From assembly GCA_022457155.1 (NCBI GenBank), contig JAJGOT010000607.1, positions 50,001 through 114,000 of the forward strand: DNA of 64,000 nucleotides, given 5' to 3'. The translations under genes and the position numbers were made by a program. Shown here piece by piece: positions 38,001 to 50,000 of this stretch. The notes under the pieces are model-generated. The model had not been told where the DNA came from and did not search any database. It saw nothing but the letters and a program-made list of their open reading frames with translations. The stretch's first letter is position 1, and every line of letters begins with the position of its first letter. This stretch comes from Cladopsammia gracilis. Its lineage: Eukaryota; Cnidaria; Anthozoa; Scleractinia; Dendrophylliidae.

Positions 38001-41000
38001 CCTTTCTTTAGCTGAAATTCACCAGCTGGCTTTGATAATATACAACTTCTTAGATTTCAAATGACATATAAAACTTTAAATCCGTCGAGATATTCTTATG
38101 AAAAAAATATTTGCATGAGAGGTACTAGACTTTCACTTGAAGCTGTTACATTACTTGGTTGTGCGAAAATCCGGGATTATTATTAATAAAAGTGTTTTGT
38201 GTTTTGCACTCAAAATCACTTTGCTATAAGAAATCTGTGATCTCTTTAGTTTTCAAGTGACACTTGTTCGAAGAAAGATCCATTTGGAGGGCCAGGAAAA
38301 AGAAAATTGACAATGGAATGTCCAAAAACCCGACACGAGAATATTGATCAGTGCCGCGCATGGCAACTCGTAACAGTGTCCCTTTAAACGCTTCTCAAGA
38401 AATGGTCAGAAATTTGGATATTTTAGCAACTTGGACCATAATAATAATAATAATAACTAGAAGTTTCAATGTGAAAGTGAGTGCTGGCGAGGGGAAAGCT
38501 GTTAATTTGATAGAGTAAAAGTTCGTGGAAGTACGTAGAGAATAAAGTTAGTTGAATAAAATTGTGAGCAATTTGAAGGGAGTGAAAGAATTGTGAACAG
38601 TGTGAAGCAGTGTGAAGGGTGTGAAAGATTTATTTGGAGATAAGTCATATGTTTAGAAACTCCATAATTTTCATCGTTTTCTCGCAAAACGACAATTTTA
38701 TTTGCCATGTGATCGCGACGTTTAGTAATTCGCTATTTTAGCCAGCGCTAATACAGTTGTTATTCGCAATATAGCGCGGCACCCCAAAAGTAACCAAAGC
38801 CACATGCAACGACCAACGCGAACGCGAACTTGTCAATTGCGTACACAATAATGATTGTGACGTCACATAAAAGCCAGTGCGCATGTCTTGAAAGAAAGCG
38901 ACTTTCATATATAAATCTCCCGCCTTCCTCGCTTGAAAAGCTCGCTGGACCGGAAACTAATGCGCGTAGCGGCATGAGTTATAAAGTGGGCTTCGTTATT
39001 TTTTTTGTCACAATTTTGCATGCAAATTTATTCACGCATATTTTAAATTGTGCATTTCCGGTTCACAGCTTTTGATCGTTACACTTCCGGTTTAGCCACT
39101 TCCGACTACTCTCACTTCCGGCAAAACATCGTTACTGAAGTGTCACGACAGCGTCTCCAACAACCCTACTCACATTAGTAATGTTCACGTCAGGTATATA
39201 TTATTTTCACAAGAATGACTGGCTTCATTGTGGTACAGCCTTCATTTATAAAACATTCAATAGTAACATGGTTTGCAGGTACGATGACTGAATGAAAGGA
39301 GTAACTCTTCTCCATGTCGGACGTCTTTTTATCTTGTTTAAAATATTAAATTGCTTCTTTTCTTATGGTACATTGAAATATAAGACAAATGTTTGATACG
39401 CATGCGCATGACAAACATTTTCCGTCATTTGGTCTTATTGGTGTATAAGTCAGTCCTGTATTTCTCCCATCAAGGTGAACGTTGCTTTTATACACAGCAT
39501 ACAACTTGAGGCCGAATTTGTAGCGATTCTGAAAAAACTAAGAGCTATTTTTAATCAGAGTTCTTCCGAGGCAAAAATGACAAACATTGATCTCTCGCGC
39601 TGGTAAGCATATTGTCAATTTATTCCCCTTTTTACTGCCGACTCTTTACAATGCCTGTGTCGGAGCAGTCCTCGCTGCTTGTGGTGAGTAATTTCAAGAC
39701 TTTTTTTAAAGAAAGAACAATAGAAAAACACGGCAAAACAGCGTCGTTACTTCAGCCCCTCAGATTTAATAAAAAAATTAGACTTCGGGACTGAACTTCT
39801 GTGGATTATGGACTGTGGAATGCGTGTCATATTAATGTCGATTTTTACTGACCCTATTGCTTTTTGTGGTTACTAGGTTACTAGTAACTACTATGTTGTC
39901 ACCTGGGTAAGTAAGTCCGACTTTCCGAAGCGCGAAGTTGTGCCGAATTCAATCGATTGCTGTACGATGAGACAGTTCTGATAGCTTCGGATTGGACGAC
40001 TCGATTGTCAAGGCAGTTCTGTTTGTACGTGCGCGCTTTGGATCCGTGGGAAAGGTAAATGGAGCTTTCTCGTTCTTTTTACTGCTTTACCAAGCACAGG
40101 TTTCACCAAATGTGGCCAAGTATTGTTTTCAAAGATTATTTTAGGTGTTTTCGTGGTTTGGAAAAAGGTTTTAGTGAAAAATCGAGCTGTGAATCGAAGT
40201 GTTTGTTTGCAGACCATGAGCTATCCGAGATTCAAACGCCGCCAGCATTTCATTTCTGTACCTTTGACCATTCAGAACTGCTTTTTTGATTAGCGAAAGC
40301 ATTATGCGAATCATTTTTCCGGATAAGATTGGCATTCTATTACACTGGAAAAGTCGGCAATTTTAGGCCCCCGTCCACACGTATCCGGATATTTTTGAAT
40401 CCGCAACTTTTTTGTTGCGGATTGGCCTTCCGTCCACATGTATCCGGCGAATTCGGCTAACGAATCCGCAACTTTTTGAATCCGCTCTCCAGAGTGGAAA
40501 TTTTTGAATACGCTACGAGTACGGCATCGTGTGGACGGTCGAATCCGGATATTTTTTAATACGCTGACGTAACAGTATCGGATCCAGTCTTTAACCGCTC
40601 GACTATTCAACAAGGCCGACCCAAATGTCGTTGCATCACTTCTACTTGGACTTATTGAATAGAGATTTTTAGCAACGACGACGGCAACGCTAAGGAAAAC
40701 GTCACTTGAAAAAAGGGTTCGCGCTATTTTAAACTGCTTTGCAGTTACTTCAATTTGTTTAGTTTGGCTAATGTGACTGGATTGTCCAGGAGCTGAATTT
40801 GAAGGGACGGCTTACTAATTCAAATGGAGAAAGGAATATTAAGGTGATTCCTCAGAAATAAAAGTTGTCGAACGATTTTTTTTAAATTTTCCCTAACAGC
40901 TCCCTACCATAAGTTGTTTCGAAAAATTCAATAAAAAAGATAGGTCACCGTGCTCGGTAAAGAGATATGATGGACCAATGTTGCCCCATTTATGCCTATA

Positions 41001-44000
41001 GCAATACCGATCACGCACGTCATTATTTGATCGGTTCATGTTTCTTTTCCCGGTAACCCGTGAAAGCAAAGTTTACAATTCTTCAAAAAAACTTGATAGG
41101 TTAAAGCCTCCACCATATGGGAACACTTTAAAATAAAATTTATGAAAAAGTCACACAACTTCAAATGACACGTACTCAAAACGTTCCTCGCGTCCATGTT
41201 TTCAAGGTCAACAATTTGCTCCCACGAGTAACTGATTTGAGAACGTTTTTAGCGATATCTTTTTTTCTTATCGAGGAATTTTTTTTTAACTTTGTTAACT
41301 TAAAAAGCATTAATTTAACATCAAAATGATGCAATAAAAAATATAGGTCACCATGCTCGTTAGAGAGAAAAAGACAGTCGTATTTTCTAACGAGCTTGCG
41401 GGCCTTTGATAAAAAAACATTCCATCCTCCGAAATGTGCGCGCGCTCATTTTGCTCAACCGCGCACGCTCATTGCTTATAAATTATGGTAATTCTCCTTT
41501 TGAAAAATACTCGTAAGAAAATTAAATTTCCAGCTGCGTGTTTTAAAAACCGTTCACTAAAAAGAGTGTTGTTATCAACTGGCTGCCATGAAAGGACTAT
41601 TACGTGTTATGCGCAGTACAGGATGCGCAGTGCAATACTGAGGAATCACCTTAACCGCCGTGTGTTCACGTTCTCCACAAAACCTCTAATAGAGCGTATG
41701 CACATGACGTCACGGCGGCCATATTGGTGTACCAAAACAATAGAACGGCGGCCATGTTGGTGTACCAAAACAATCCTGTGGGATTTGAACGCTTTTCTTA
41801 TGTTAACACTTTCTTTTGTTCCAATAAATTTGCATAGCTGCTTGCCACGTGAGTGCATACGCTCTATTTGATCATTTGACGTCGTTGTTTTGCAGGGAAC
41901 GGCAAAGAAATGTACTAAAATGTAAAACGCACGTGCAAGGGTAGTTTTTTTTTTTTTTTTGCTCATTAAACGTATTGTTTTGTGCCGTTCTCGCTGCCGT
42001 CGGCGTCGTGGTTGCTTAAGCTCCCTATTTCAAGTCTAATAACGTGTTTACAGTCGAACTTGGTGAAAGCAATCGAATTTGCCGCCAAACTCGCACAACG
42101 CGGCGCACAAAATGTTAGCCTTTGCGCATACTCTGTTGACAACAATTAAAGAGGTGCCCTGGGTACTAGAGCGAATCCGGATACGTGTGGACGGGCAAAT
42201 ACGATTCGAATACGCTACGTGTGGACGCGAAAATTTTCTAATCCGCAACAAAAAAGTTGCAGATTCAAAAATATCCGGACACGTGTGGACGGGGCCTTAG
42301 AAAGCATAATAAAAATAGGTTGCTGAATTGAATTATTTTGTGGTGTTTATTATATTTTCGCAGACGCTAGCCGGGTCCACGCAGTATTAAATTAGGATAC
42401 AATAAATCGCCAAGACTTCCAGAAGCAGAAAATCACTGAATTCTGAAAGGTGTTTGACTCTTTTAATCAAAGGAAAGACATTTTCATTCAAGGAAATATG
42501 AGTTTCATTCAAAAGTTTCGACCTTTTATAGAAAATATATTTTGGTCATTTCAAAACAGCTTGCTATCAAATTTATTTACCGTTTCTCGTGAATTTGCAT
42601 AAATGATCAAAGGCTCCTTAGAGCCAACCCGTGAATTTGAAATGCCAACATTTAACGCAATATTTCAGTAAGCTTATGTTTTCACTCTGTCACGGTTCAA
42701 TATCTTTTTAAAAATTAAACGTAAGGATTTTTGACTTCTGCAAAAATAAAAATACCGTACATCACTTTCATAATGTTCAGTCCGAAGAAAAAAAAAAAAA
42801 AAAAAAAGAACGGCCCGAGCGAGATTCGAACCTGGGCCGTTCAGCTGTAAGTCCACGCTTTACACCACTCGACCACCGTGACCACTGATGTAAAACGGGA
42901 TAAATTTTATTACTTGAAGGTAGATAACCATCAAAACGCGTGTCTCAGTTGAAAATTCCTTTTAGATCGATTTTAACGTTGCATTAAAGACTCCAAATGC
43001 GAAACATCTTTAAGCTTATTGTTGTTTGTATTCGTTTACATCAATTTAGTTATTGTTACGCTGGATTCACGCTGTTCTTGTTACAAAACGCATTCGTAAC
43101 AAAGCATTACGTCACTAAGTTTACAGCTGATGGAAGGAGTGAGCGAGTGAGTGACTCATTTGCATATCTGTCGCCGTTACCGATAACCCGTTCATTACGC
43201 ATGCGCGTATATTCACGGGTTAAAAACTGTGTATTTGCGACAACACTTTAAAGAAACTGTGAAGCCTGGAAAAAACTTATTATAGATGGCAAAATCAAAG
43301 CATTTTTTTAAAGAACCAGCTTTAAGTTATGGAAACATTTCATTTCGATTTGGTCTTAATTTAGTGAATGCGTCACGCAACGTTTATTTACGAAATGTTT
43401 GACCAATTCATAGCAATAATTATCACCAAACATTTGAAAACTTTAAAAAAAATCCCGGAATTCCTGAATTCGATTTCCTGTTTATTTAGGGCCTACAAAA
43501 AGTTAACGGCAATCCGGGCAAGAGGTGGTATCTGGGTTAAAAATCAAGGTGCGAGGGTGGGTCGGCCTGGCCGGGAAATCCGGGCGGGGGAGGGGTAAAA
43601 AAATATTACATCCGTCGGGGGGGGGGGGGGGGGGGGGGGAGGGGGAGGGGGGGTTCTGGAATAACCCATTTTACACCGGTTGCATGCGATTTAGTAACAC
43701 AGGAAAACTAAGTCTTTATATTGATCATCAATTTTCTTTTTACAGCATGTGGGCCACATGCAGTCCCCGACTGCCTATTTTTTTAAGCAGAAATAAATGT
43801 AACAGAAATAATTCATGGCTTGGAAAGTAATAGACGAGTGTGGATTTGATCGGGAATCAATAAATTAAATATTAAAAGCGAGTACAGAAAAATTGGTAAC
43901 TTCAATCAACGCGTCTTAGGCGTCGTTCACACTTGGTGCCCGAGCACAAATGTGAACACGGCTTTTTGTAAGCCAATAATTGGGCACGGTGCTCGGGCAC

Positions 44001-47000
44001 GGGTACAAGGTCGAAACCTTCTACTCAGGCACTGGTGCCCAGGCACAGTGCTCGAGCACCAAGTGTGAACGACGCCTTAGAGTCTCATGCGCATGAGTAT
44101 AGGCCAAGTGTAGCCTCTTGTTATTATTTTTATTTTTTGTGTCACGATTTTGCATGCAAATTTATGCACGCATATTTTAAATTATGTACTTCTGGTTCAT
44201 AGCTTTGCCATCTACACTTCCTGTTTGGTGACTTCCGGCTACTCTCACTTCCGGTAAAAAAGCGTTACTAAGTGTCACGACAGCATCTCCTACAACCCTA
44301 CTTACATTACTAATGTTCACGTTAGGTTTTTATAAGACTTAGAAGAATCACTGGCTTCATTGTGGTACAGCCTTCATTTACAAAACATTCAATAGTAAGC
44401 AATGTGGTTCGCAGGAACGATGACTGAATGAAAGGAGTTAACTCTTCTCCATGTCGGACATTTTCTTATCATGTTTAAAATATATCATAAAACTTTCTTA
44501 CGCATGCGCATGAGTATAGGCTGCTTGAAGCCTCTTGTTATAATAAATTTTGAATGAAACTTATAAATTTAATCAAAGTTAACGGCAGAAGTGATAATTT
44601 AAAAGGAGGAGAGAAACAAATTAAGCCCTTTGAAATATTGTTTTTTTTTTTTCAGTTGAGGTAAAAATGTTTCAATTTGCATAATGTAAAAAGTAATTTG
44701 AAACCTTTCCAGTAACGCATAACGCAGCTATTCAAAGTCATTTGAATATACTTTATTATGCATGCAAGCCAGTAGTCTCGTGCAAATGGATATGGAATCC
44801 CCTCGGGGCGCTCTCATTGGTGTAACGGGTATATATTAACCGCTCCCTGCTTAATTTGGCATCTTTTGGCGGAAAACCACGCAGTGGAAAGCTCGCTTTT
44901 GTTTTTTGCATCAACTCCGAACACAGATCACGGCCGACCAAGACATCGCGGTTCCGCTGCCGGGCAATTTGCTTAGGCCATCCAAGAGAACAACGCACCG
45001 GCTCCGGCCCAGCAAGGCGCTGTCGAGGTTTGTTATTAGGTTTGTTGTTTTTCTCTTGGTGTTATTTGGCATATTTCAATTCTTCGAGCACATTTGTTGG
45101 GATTTCGTCCGTCGCCCTTCGCGTCTAGAAGCAAGTTTTCTCCTCAAAGCTTTTGCTTGTGTTGCTATTTTAGTTTTCTCTTGGTCGACTCGTGGTTTGT
45201 CCTCGGTTAGGTTCAGTCCAGCACGCGGTTCCCAAAGATTTTATTAGTTTTACATGCTTTGCCTCTTTGTCTCGCGCACGTGTGTTTAGATCGTCAAAGG
45301 AATTCAGAATAACCGTGTTCATGTTTCTGTTTCACTTCACGGTGTCCCGTTTTGGTGGTTGGTTTTTTCATTCTGTGGGATTTTTTGACACATTGACTTT
45401 CGGGCGTTTATTCAGGTTTGGAAATGTGGCTCGTGGACTTTAGGTCCGTTTATATAGAGCGCGTTCGAGTCTCTAATTGGCTTCGGGCCTTTTTCAGAGA
45501 GGTTTCGTGTAGCTCTGTGGACTTTAGGTCCGTTTATAGAGAGCTTGTTTCGAGTCTTTGATTGGCTTCGGGCCCTTGTCAGAGAAGTTTTTTGTGTAGC
45601 TCTGTGGACTTTAGGTCCGTTTATAGAGAGCTTGTTTCGAGTCTCTGATTGGCTTCGGGCCCTTTTTCAGATAAGTTTTTGTGTAGCTCTGTGGACTTTA
45701 GGTCCGTTTATAGAGAGCTTGTTCGAGTCTCTGATTGGCTTCGGGCCCTTGTCAGAGAAGTTTTTGTGTAGCTCTGTGGACTTTAGGTCCGTTTATAGAG
45801 AGCTTGTTTCGAGTCTTTGATTGGCTGCGGGCCCTTGTCAGAGAGGTTTTTGTGTAGCTCTGTGGACTTTTGGTCCGTTTATAGAGAGCTTGTTCGAGTC
45901 TCTGATTAGCTTCGGGCCCGTTTTCAGAGAAAGTTTGGTGTAGCGCTGCGGACTTTAGGTCCGTTTCTAGAGAGCTTGTTTCGAGTCTATGATTGCCCTC
46001 AGGCCTTTTTTTCAAAGAAGTTTTGTGCTCTGTGTGGGCTTTAGGACCGCTTATAGAGAGCTTCTCGAGTCTCTGAACGGCTGCGGGCCCCACTCTTTTG
46101 AGGAAGTGGTGGAGCTTTTTCATCGGCTTTTGGGTTGTTTACGGATAATTATTTTTGTCATTTGGGCGGCTTCCGCCTTTGATTTTGAAGGATTATGTAC
46201 TCCTTGAGTCCGTCTTGGGTTGTTACCCATGCTGCTTGGCCGGGGGCTCGCTCTCCGACCGCCTCGGGAGGTGGTCTTGGATCGATCTAAGATCGATCTC
46301 ATTTAGATCGATCTAAACGGCCAAGTGTACGGCCCGAACACCAGAAAGACTCTTGGAGATGTCAAAACTGCGCAAAACTTCAAACCCCAAGGCAGCACCC
46401 TATAAAACAGAGGCGTTTGCTTCTATTGCAACGGCCTAGTGCACACGCAGAATTGGTATTTTCAGGATGCAGAGAGACCTGGAGAACCCACCTGCTGTGA
46501 AGCGTCCTCCATGGGATGAACGGTGCCCTTAAACAGGGCGGGTCGTTTTAATTTTTGTCTTGGTTTGATAGGCTGCCTTGTTTTTTTGCTTAGCGGGTTA
46601 TTTCAGCCCAAAGCCCAATAAAGTGTTTTCGTTCGCAAGGGCGTTAGCGATGATTAACTGTAGTCCTTTTTTTGAAGTTTTTTGTTTTTCCCTGTTATCC
46701 TTTTTTCGATCACAATCATTTTCGGCTGGGAACAGCAATCCGCACGGACATTCCGTTTCATCGGGTGTCACGTGTATTGTCCGTTCGCGGGCGTGTTGGA
46801 GCGGAGTGTAACTTTTTGTCGCGGGTCGCGAGTCGCGACTCAAAGTCGCGAGTCGCGACTGAAAGTCGCGGGTGCGGGTAATAGGTGCGGGTGCGGGTAA
46901 AAGTCACGGGTAACAAATTATCAAAAAATTAAAATTAAAATACCCAATAAAGGTTAATATAAAATAGCGAATTTTTATGTCTCACATAGTAGGTTTATAA

Positions 47001-50000
47001 TTTTTTGTCTGACCTTTTTCACGCAGCGGCTATTTTGCATTACAGTGAACCCATTAAACCGTGAACGCCTAAAATTATTTCTGGAATGTTTATTGTTCTG
47101 CGATTCAGATTCGAGACGTAACTGCAACAAACCACAAGAGTAATTAGCTGAAAGGTTTCGATCACGAAACGAGTCGGTGGCTTTTGCCGATCCACGATAA
47201 ATCCTCAGTTTCACCGCCGATTTACAAACACTCTGAAATTGTTTTTTTTTTTTTCTATTTCAGAGTTTATGCATAAGCAAAGAATAACTATAAACGATAT
47301 TTCACTGAAAAGAGATATTAAAATAATCGAACAGACACGGCTAGACAGCGCGTCTGGAAGCAGAATAATTGTATTCAGTTTTCGATTTTTTAAAAAAACG
47401 GCCTCTCTGGTGTTGTCAGTTATAATCATTTGTAGGTTTCAGCCTTTTCCCTGTTTGACCAAAACAGTTTACTGAATAAAGTTTGCAAAAGTTTCCCTTT
47501 ACCTTACTCTGGTGCGGAGAACAGTGCATGCAAATTTTGAAAGATTTAGGCCTCAGTTCGGTAGTTGTGTTACTTTGGACCGACGGAATCGAAAACATCA
47601 AATGACGGCCAAAAACAAGCACGTTTTGAGGCAAAACCAAAGAAGTGATAAATAAAATGTTTATGCAAACACCGAAGGAAACGTATCTTTTTTTTTTAAA
47701 TATTCTAAACGCGCGAATTGCTTCCACTACTGTACTAGAACTGGACATTTGTTCACTTCTGCCGTCTATCCTTCGCTCATACAGAAGCTCTCTGAAATAG
47801 TAAAGAATAACAACTTCAGTATTTCCAAAGGGTATAAAAAAAATTGAGAATCGTGGAAGAAAAATCCAGATCGTTATTTCATGTCGTTAAATTGTTCAGC
47901 TAACGACTTGCGTGACGGAAGAGTTTTGCCGTGAACGAGCTTCGTGACATTTCATGCACTGTTCTCCGCACCAGAGTAAGGTAAGGGAAACTCTTGCAAA
48001 CTTTATTCAGAAAACTGTTTTGGTCAAACAGGGAAAAGGCTGAAACCTACAAGTGATTATAACTGACAACACCAGAGAGGCCGTTTTTTAAAAAATCGAA
48101 AACTGAATACAATTATTCTGCTTCCAGACGCGCTGTCTAGCCGTGTCTGTTCGATTATTTTAATATCTCTTTTCAGTAAAATATCGTTTATAGTTATTCT
48201 TTGCTTATGCATAAACTCTGAAATAGAAAAAAAAAACAATTTCAGAGTGTTTGTAAATCGGCGGTGAAACTGAGGATTTATCGTGGATCGGCAAAAGCCA
48301 CCGACTCGTTTCGTGATCGAAACCTTTCAGCTAATTACTCTTGTGGTTTGTTGCAGTTACGTCTCGAATCTTATTGGTCGCAGAACAATAAACAATCTAG
48401 AAATAATTTTAGGCGTTCACGGTTTAATGGGTTCACTGTAATGCAAAATAGCCGCTGCGTGAAAAGGTCAGACAAAAAATTATAAACCTACTATGTGAGA
48501 CATAAAAATTCGCTATTTTATATTAACCTTTATTGGGTATTTTAATTTTAATTTTTTGATAATTTGTTACCCGCGACTTTTACCCGCACCCGCACCTATT
48601 ACCCGCACCCGCACCTATTACCCGCACCCGCGACTTTCAGTCGCGACTCGCGACTTTGAGTCGCGACTTGCGACCCGCGACAAAAAGTTACACTCGTTGG
48701 AGCGCTGTTTCCTGGCTGGGACTCCCTCCTTAACCCTGGGTTGTCAGTTACTCTTTTTGTTCTAATCTTTATCCTTTGTCAATCCCGTTGGTTTATTTGC
48801 TATTTTATTCCTCGAAAGCGTTTCAAACACTCCAACGGTCTCAGCGTTCCAGTATGGAAATGATTGCTCAGTTTTGCCCTCTAGATGCTCAACGAGAGCA
48901 AGAGAGCGACAGCTCCGACGGGTTAAGTTCGGCGGGAGTCCCGGCCAGGAAACAGTTTTTTCCATTGAGGCATTTGCATGAACTCCAGTGGAGAACCGAG
49001 TCCCTCTCTTCCTGACTCATTTCGCCTCTTTTTTGTCATCTGGCTCAGTGGGCGTTAGTGTATTGCCCTCCAGTCTCCTGATGTTCATCTCTTTTCTGGA
49101 GCAGCCCGTAAGTTCAATAACCCTTGATGAATGCACCAAGGTCTTAACTCCTTTACATCGGATAAGGTTCCTGGAAATGATGGTTTACTTACAGAGCCTG
49201 ACATACGACGTTGGGGGTTTTTCAGGGGAACCTCTAGTTGAATGTTTTAATAAGTCATTTGCAAAAGGGACGATAGGAAAAACCGCTTTTTTAACAACGG
49301 ACTATGCTCTCTCTCCTTTAACATGCATGGAGTTATACGGGATGTCCCCCTTCGGCTCTATGATTATTTTTGTAGTTTCAGTTAAAATCCTGTCCATTGC
49401 CATTAGGATGCAAGAAAATGTCAAAGGAATAAAATGAACGGTCTGGAAATGAAACTGCTCCAGTTTGCTAGCGACTCTACGGCGGTTTTATCGGTTTTGG
49501 ATTCCGCAAGAGTTTCATTTCTACAACTTAAACGTTTTAAATTGCCTCCGATCTAAAACATGAATGCCATGAAACGGGAAGTTGGGGTGGATCGGACTCC
49601 TTTAGAACTGTGATGTGAACCACTCGGAGTTTAAAGCAGCAAATGTGCTAAATGTTTTAGAAATCTTTGTTACATATCACGTACAGCCATTAGTTCAGAA
49701 AAAAACGTCAAGCAGGGATTGGAAAAAAAAAAAACAAGAATGCAAGAAGATTGTCCATTCATGGGACAATAAACATTATAAAAGAAATTTTGCTTGCGGA
49801 AATGATATATCCTAGCTTGGTGTTAGGTACCCCTCCCAAAGTTTTGGAAGAATTCATTACCTTGGTACTTCATGCGATTTTTGTGGAACCAGACAAGGAC
49901 ATTCATGGGACCATGGTGGTCTTTAGTGATGGATTGCGAAACGACGATAAAGCTCTAACGCTAAGCTGGTTAAAGCGCATAACCAACTAGTAGTATGGTG

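Larger units (their letters stand above)
40662..42025. mobile_element. TA-flanked MITE interrupted by two other elements
   Basis: Ends GAGATTTTTAGCAACGACGA and GTCGTGGTTGCTTAAGCTCCC (21 positions ending 42025), flanked by TA. It is the same family, inverted, as the uninterrupted copy at 55225-55586. Subtracting the two insertions and their duplications leaves 377 bp against 362 bp for that copy. Confidence 0.85.
40366..42296. mobile_element. Harbinger-like element with TTA duplications, outer shell of a nest
   Basis: The termini are GGCCCCCGTCCACACGTATC and the inverse ending GTGTGGACGGGGCC, continuing inward as long arms with ATCCGCAAC and TTTTTTGTTGCGGAT. TTA flanks both sides (40363-40365 and 42297-42299), the 3-bp TWA duplication expected for PIF/Harbinger. 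Most of its 1.9 kb is a second element that itself holds two more. Confidence 0.85.

Noticed and set aside
39652..39690. First-exon-like ATGCCTGTGTCGGAGCAGTC followed by a GTGAGT donor
   Set aside because: Only about a dozen codons, no partner exon found, and no promoter support.
41485..41966. Open frames on both strands in the nested complex
   Set aside because: They cross element boundaries (TTAA element, host MITE, 173-bp MITE), so they cannot be one gene.
44856..45128. Frame beginning [13 protein letters not shown] after a TATA box, reminiscent of a histone H2A start
   Set aside because: The following residues do not match H2A, there is no ATG in frame, and the copy at 53.6 kb diverges at the same point. 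Treated as a repeat module.
45545..46123. Long plus and minus frames at 45.5-46.2 kb
   Set aside because: They are periodic translations of the 85-92-bp tandem repeat, with no non-repetitive domain.
46975..48485. Similar proteins at 46975-47214 (minus) and 48264-48485 (plus)
   Set aside because: They are the two arms of the foldback element read outward. The similarity comes from the inverted repeat.
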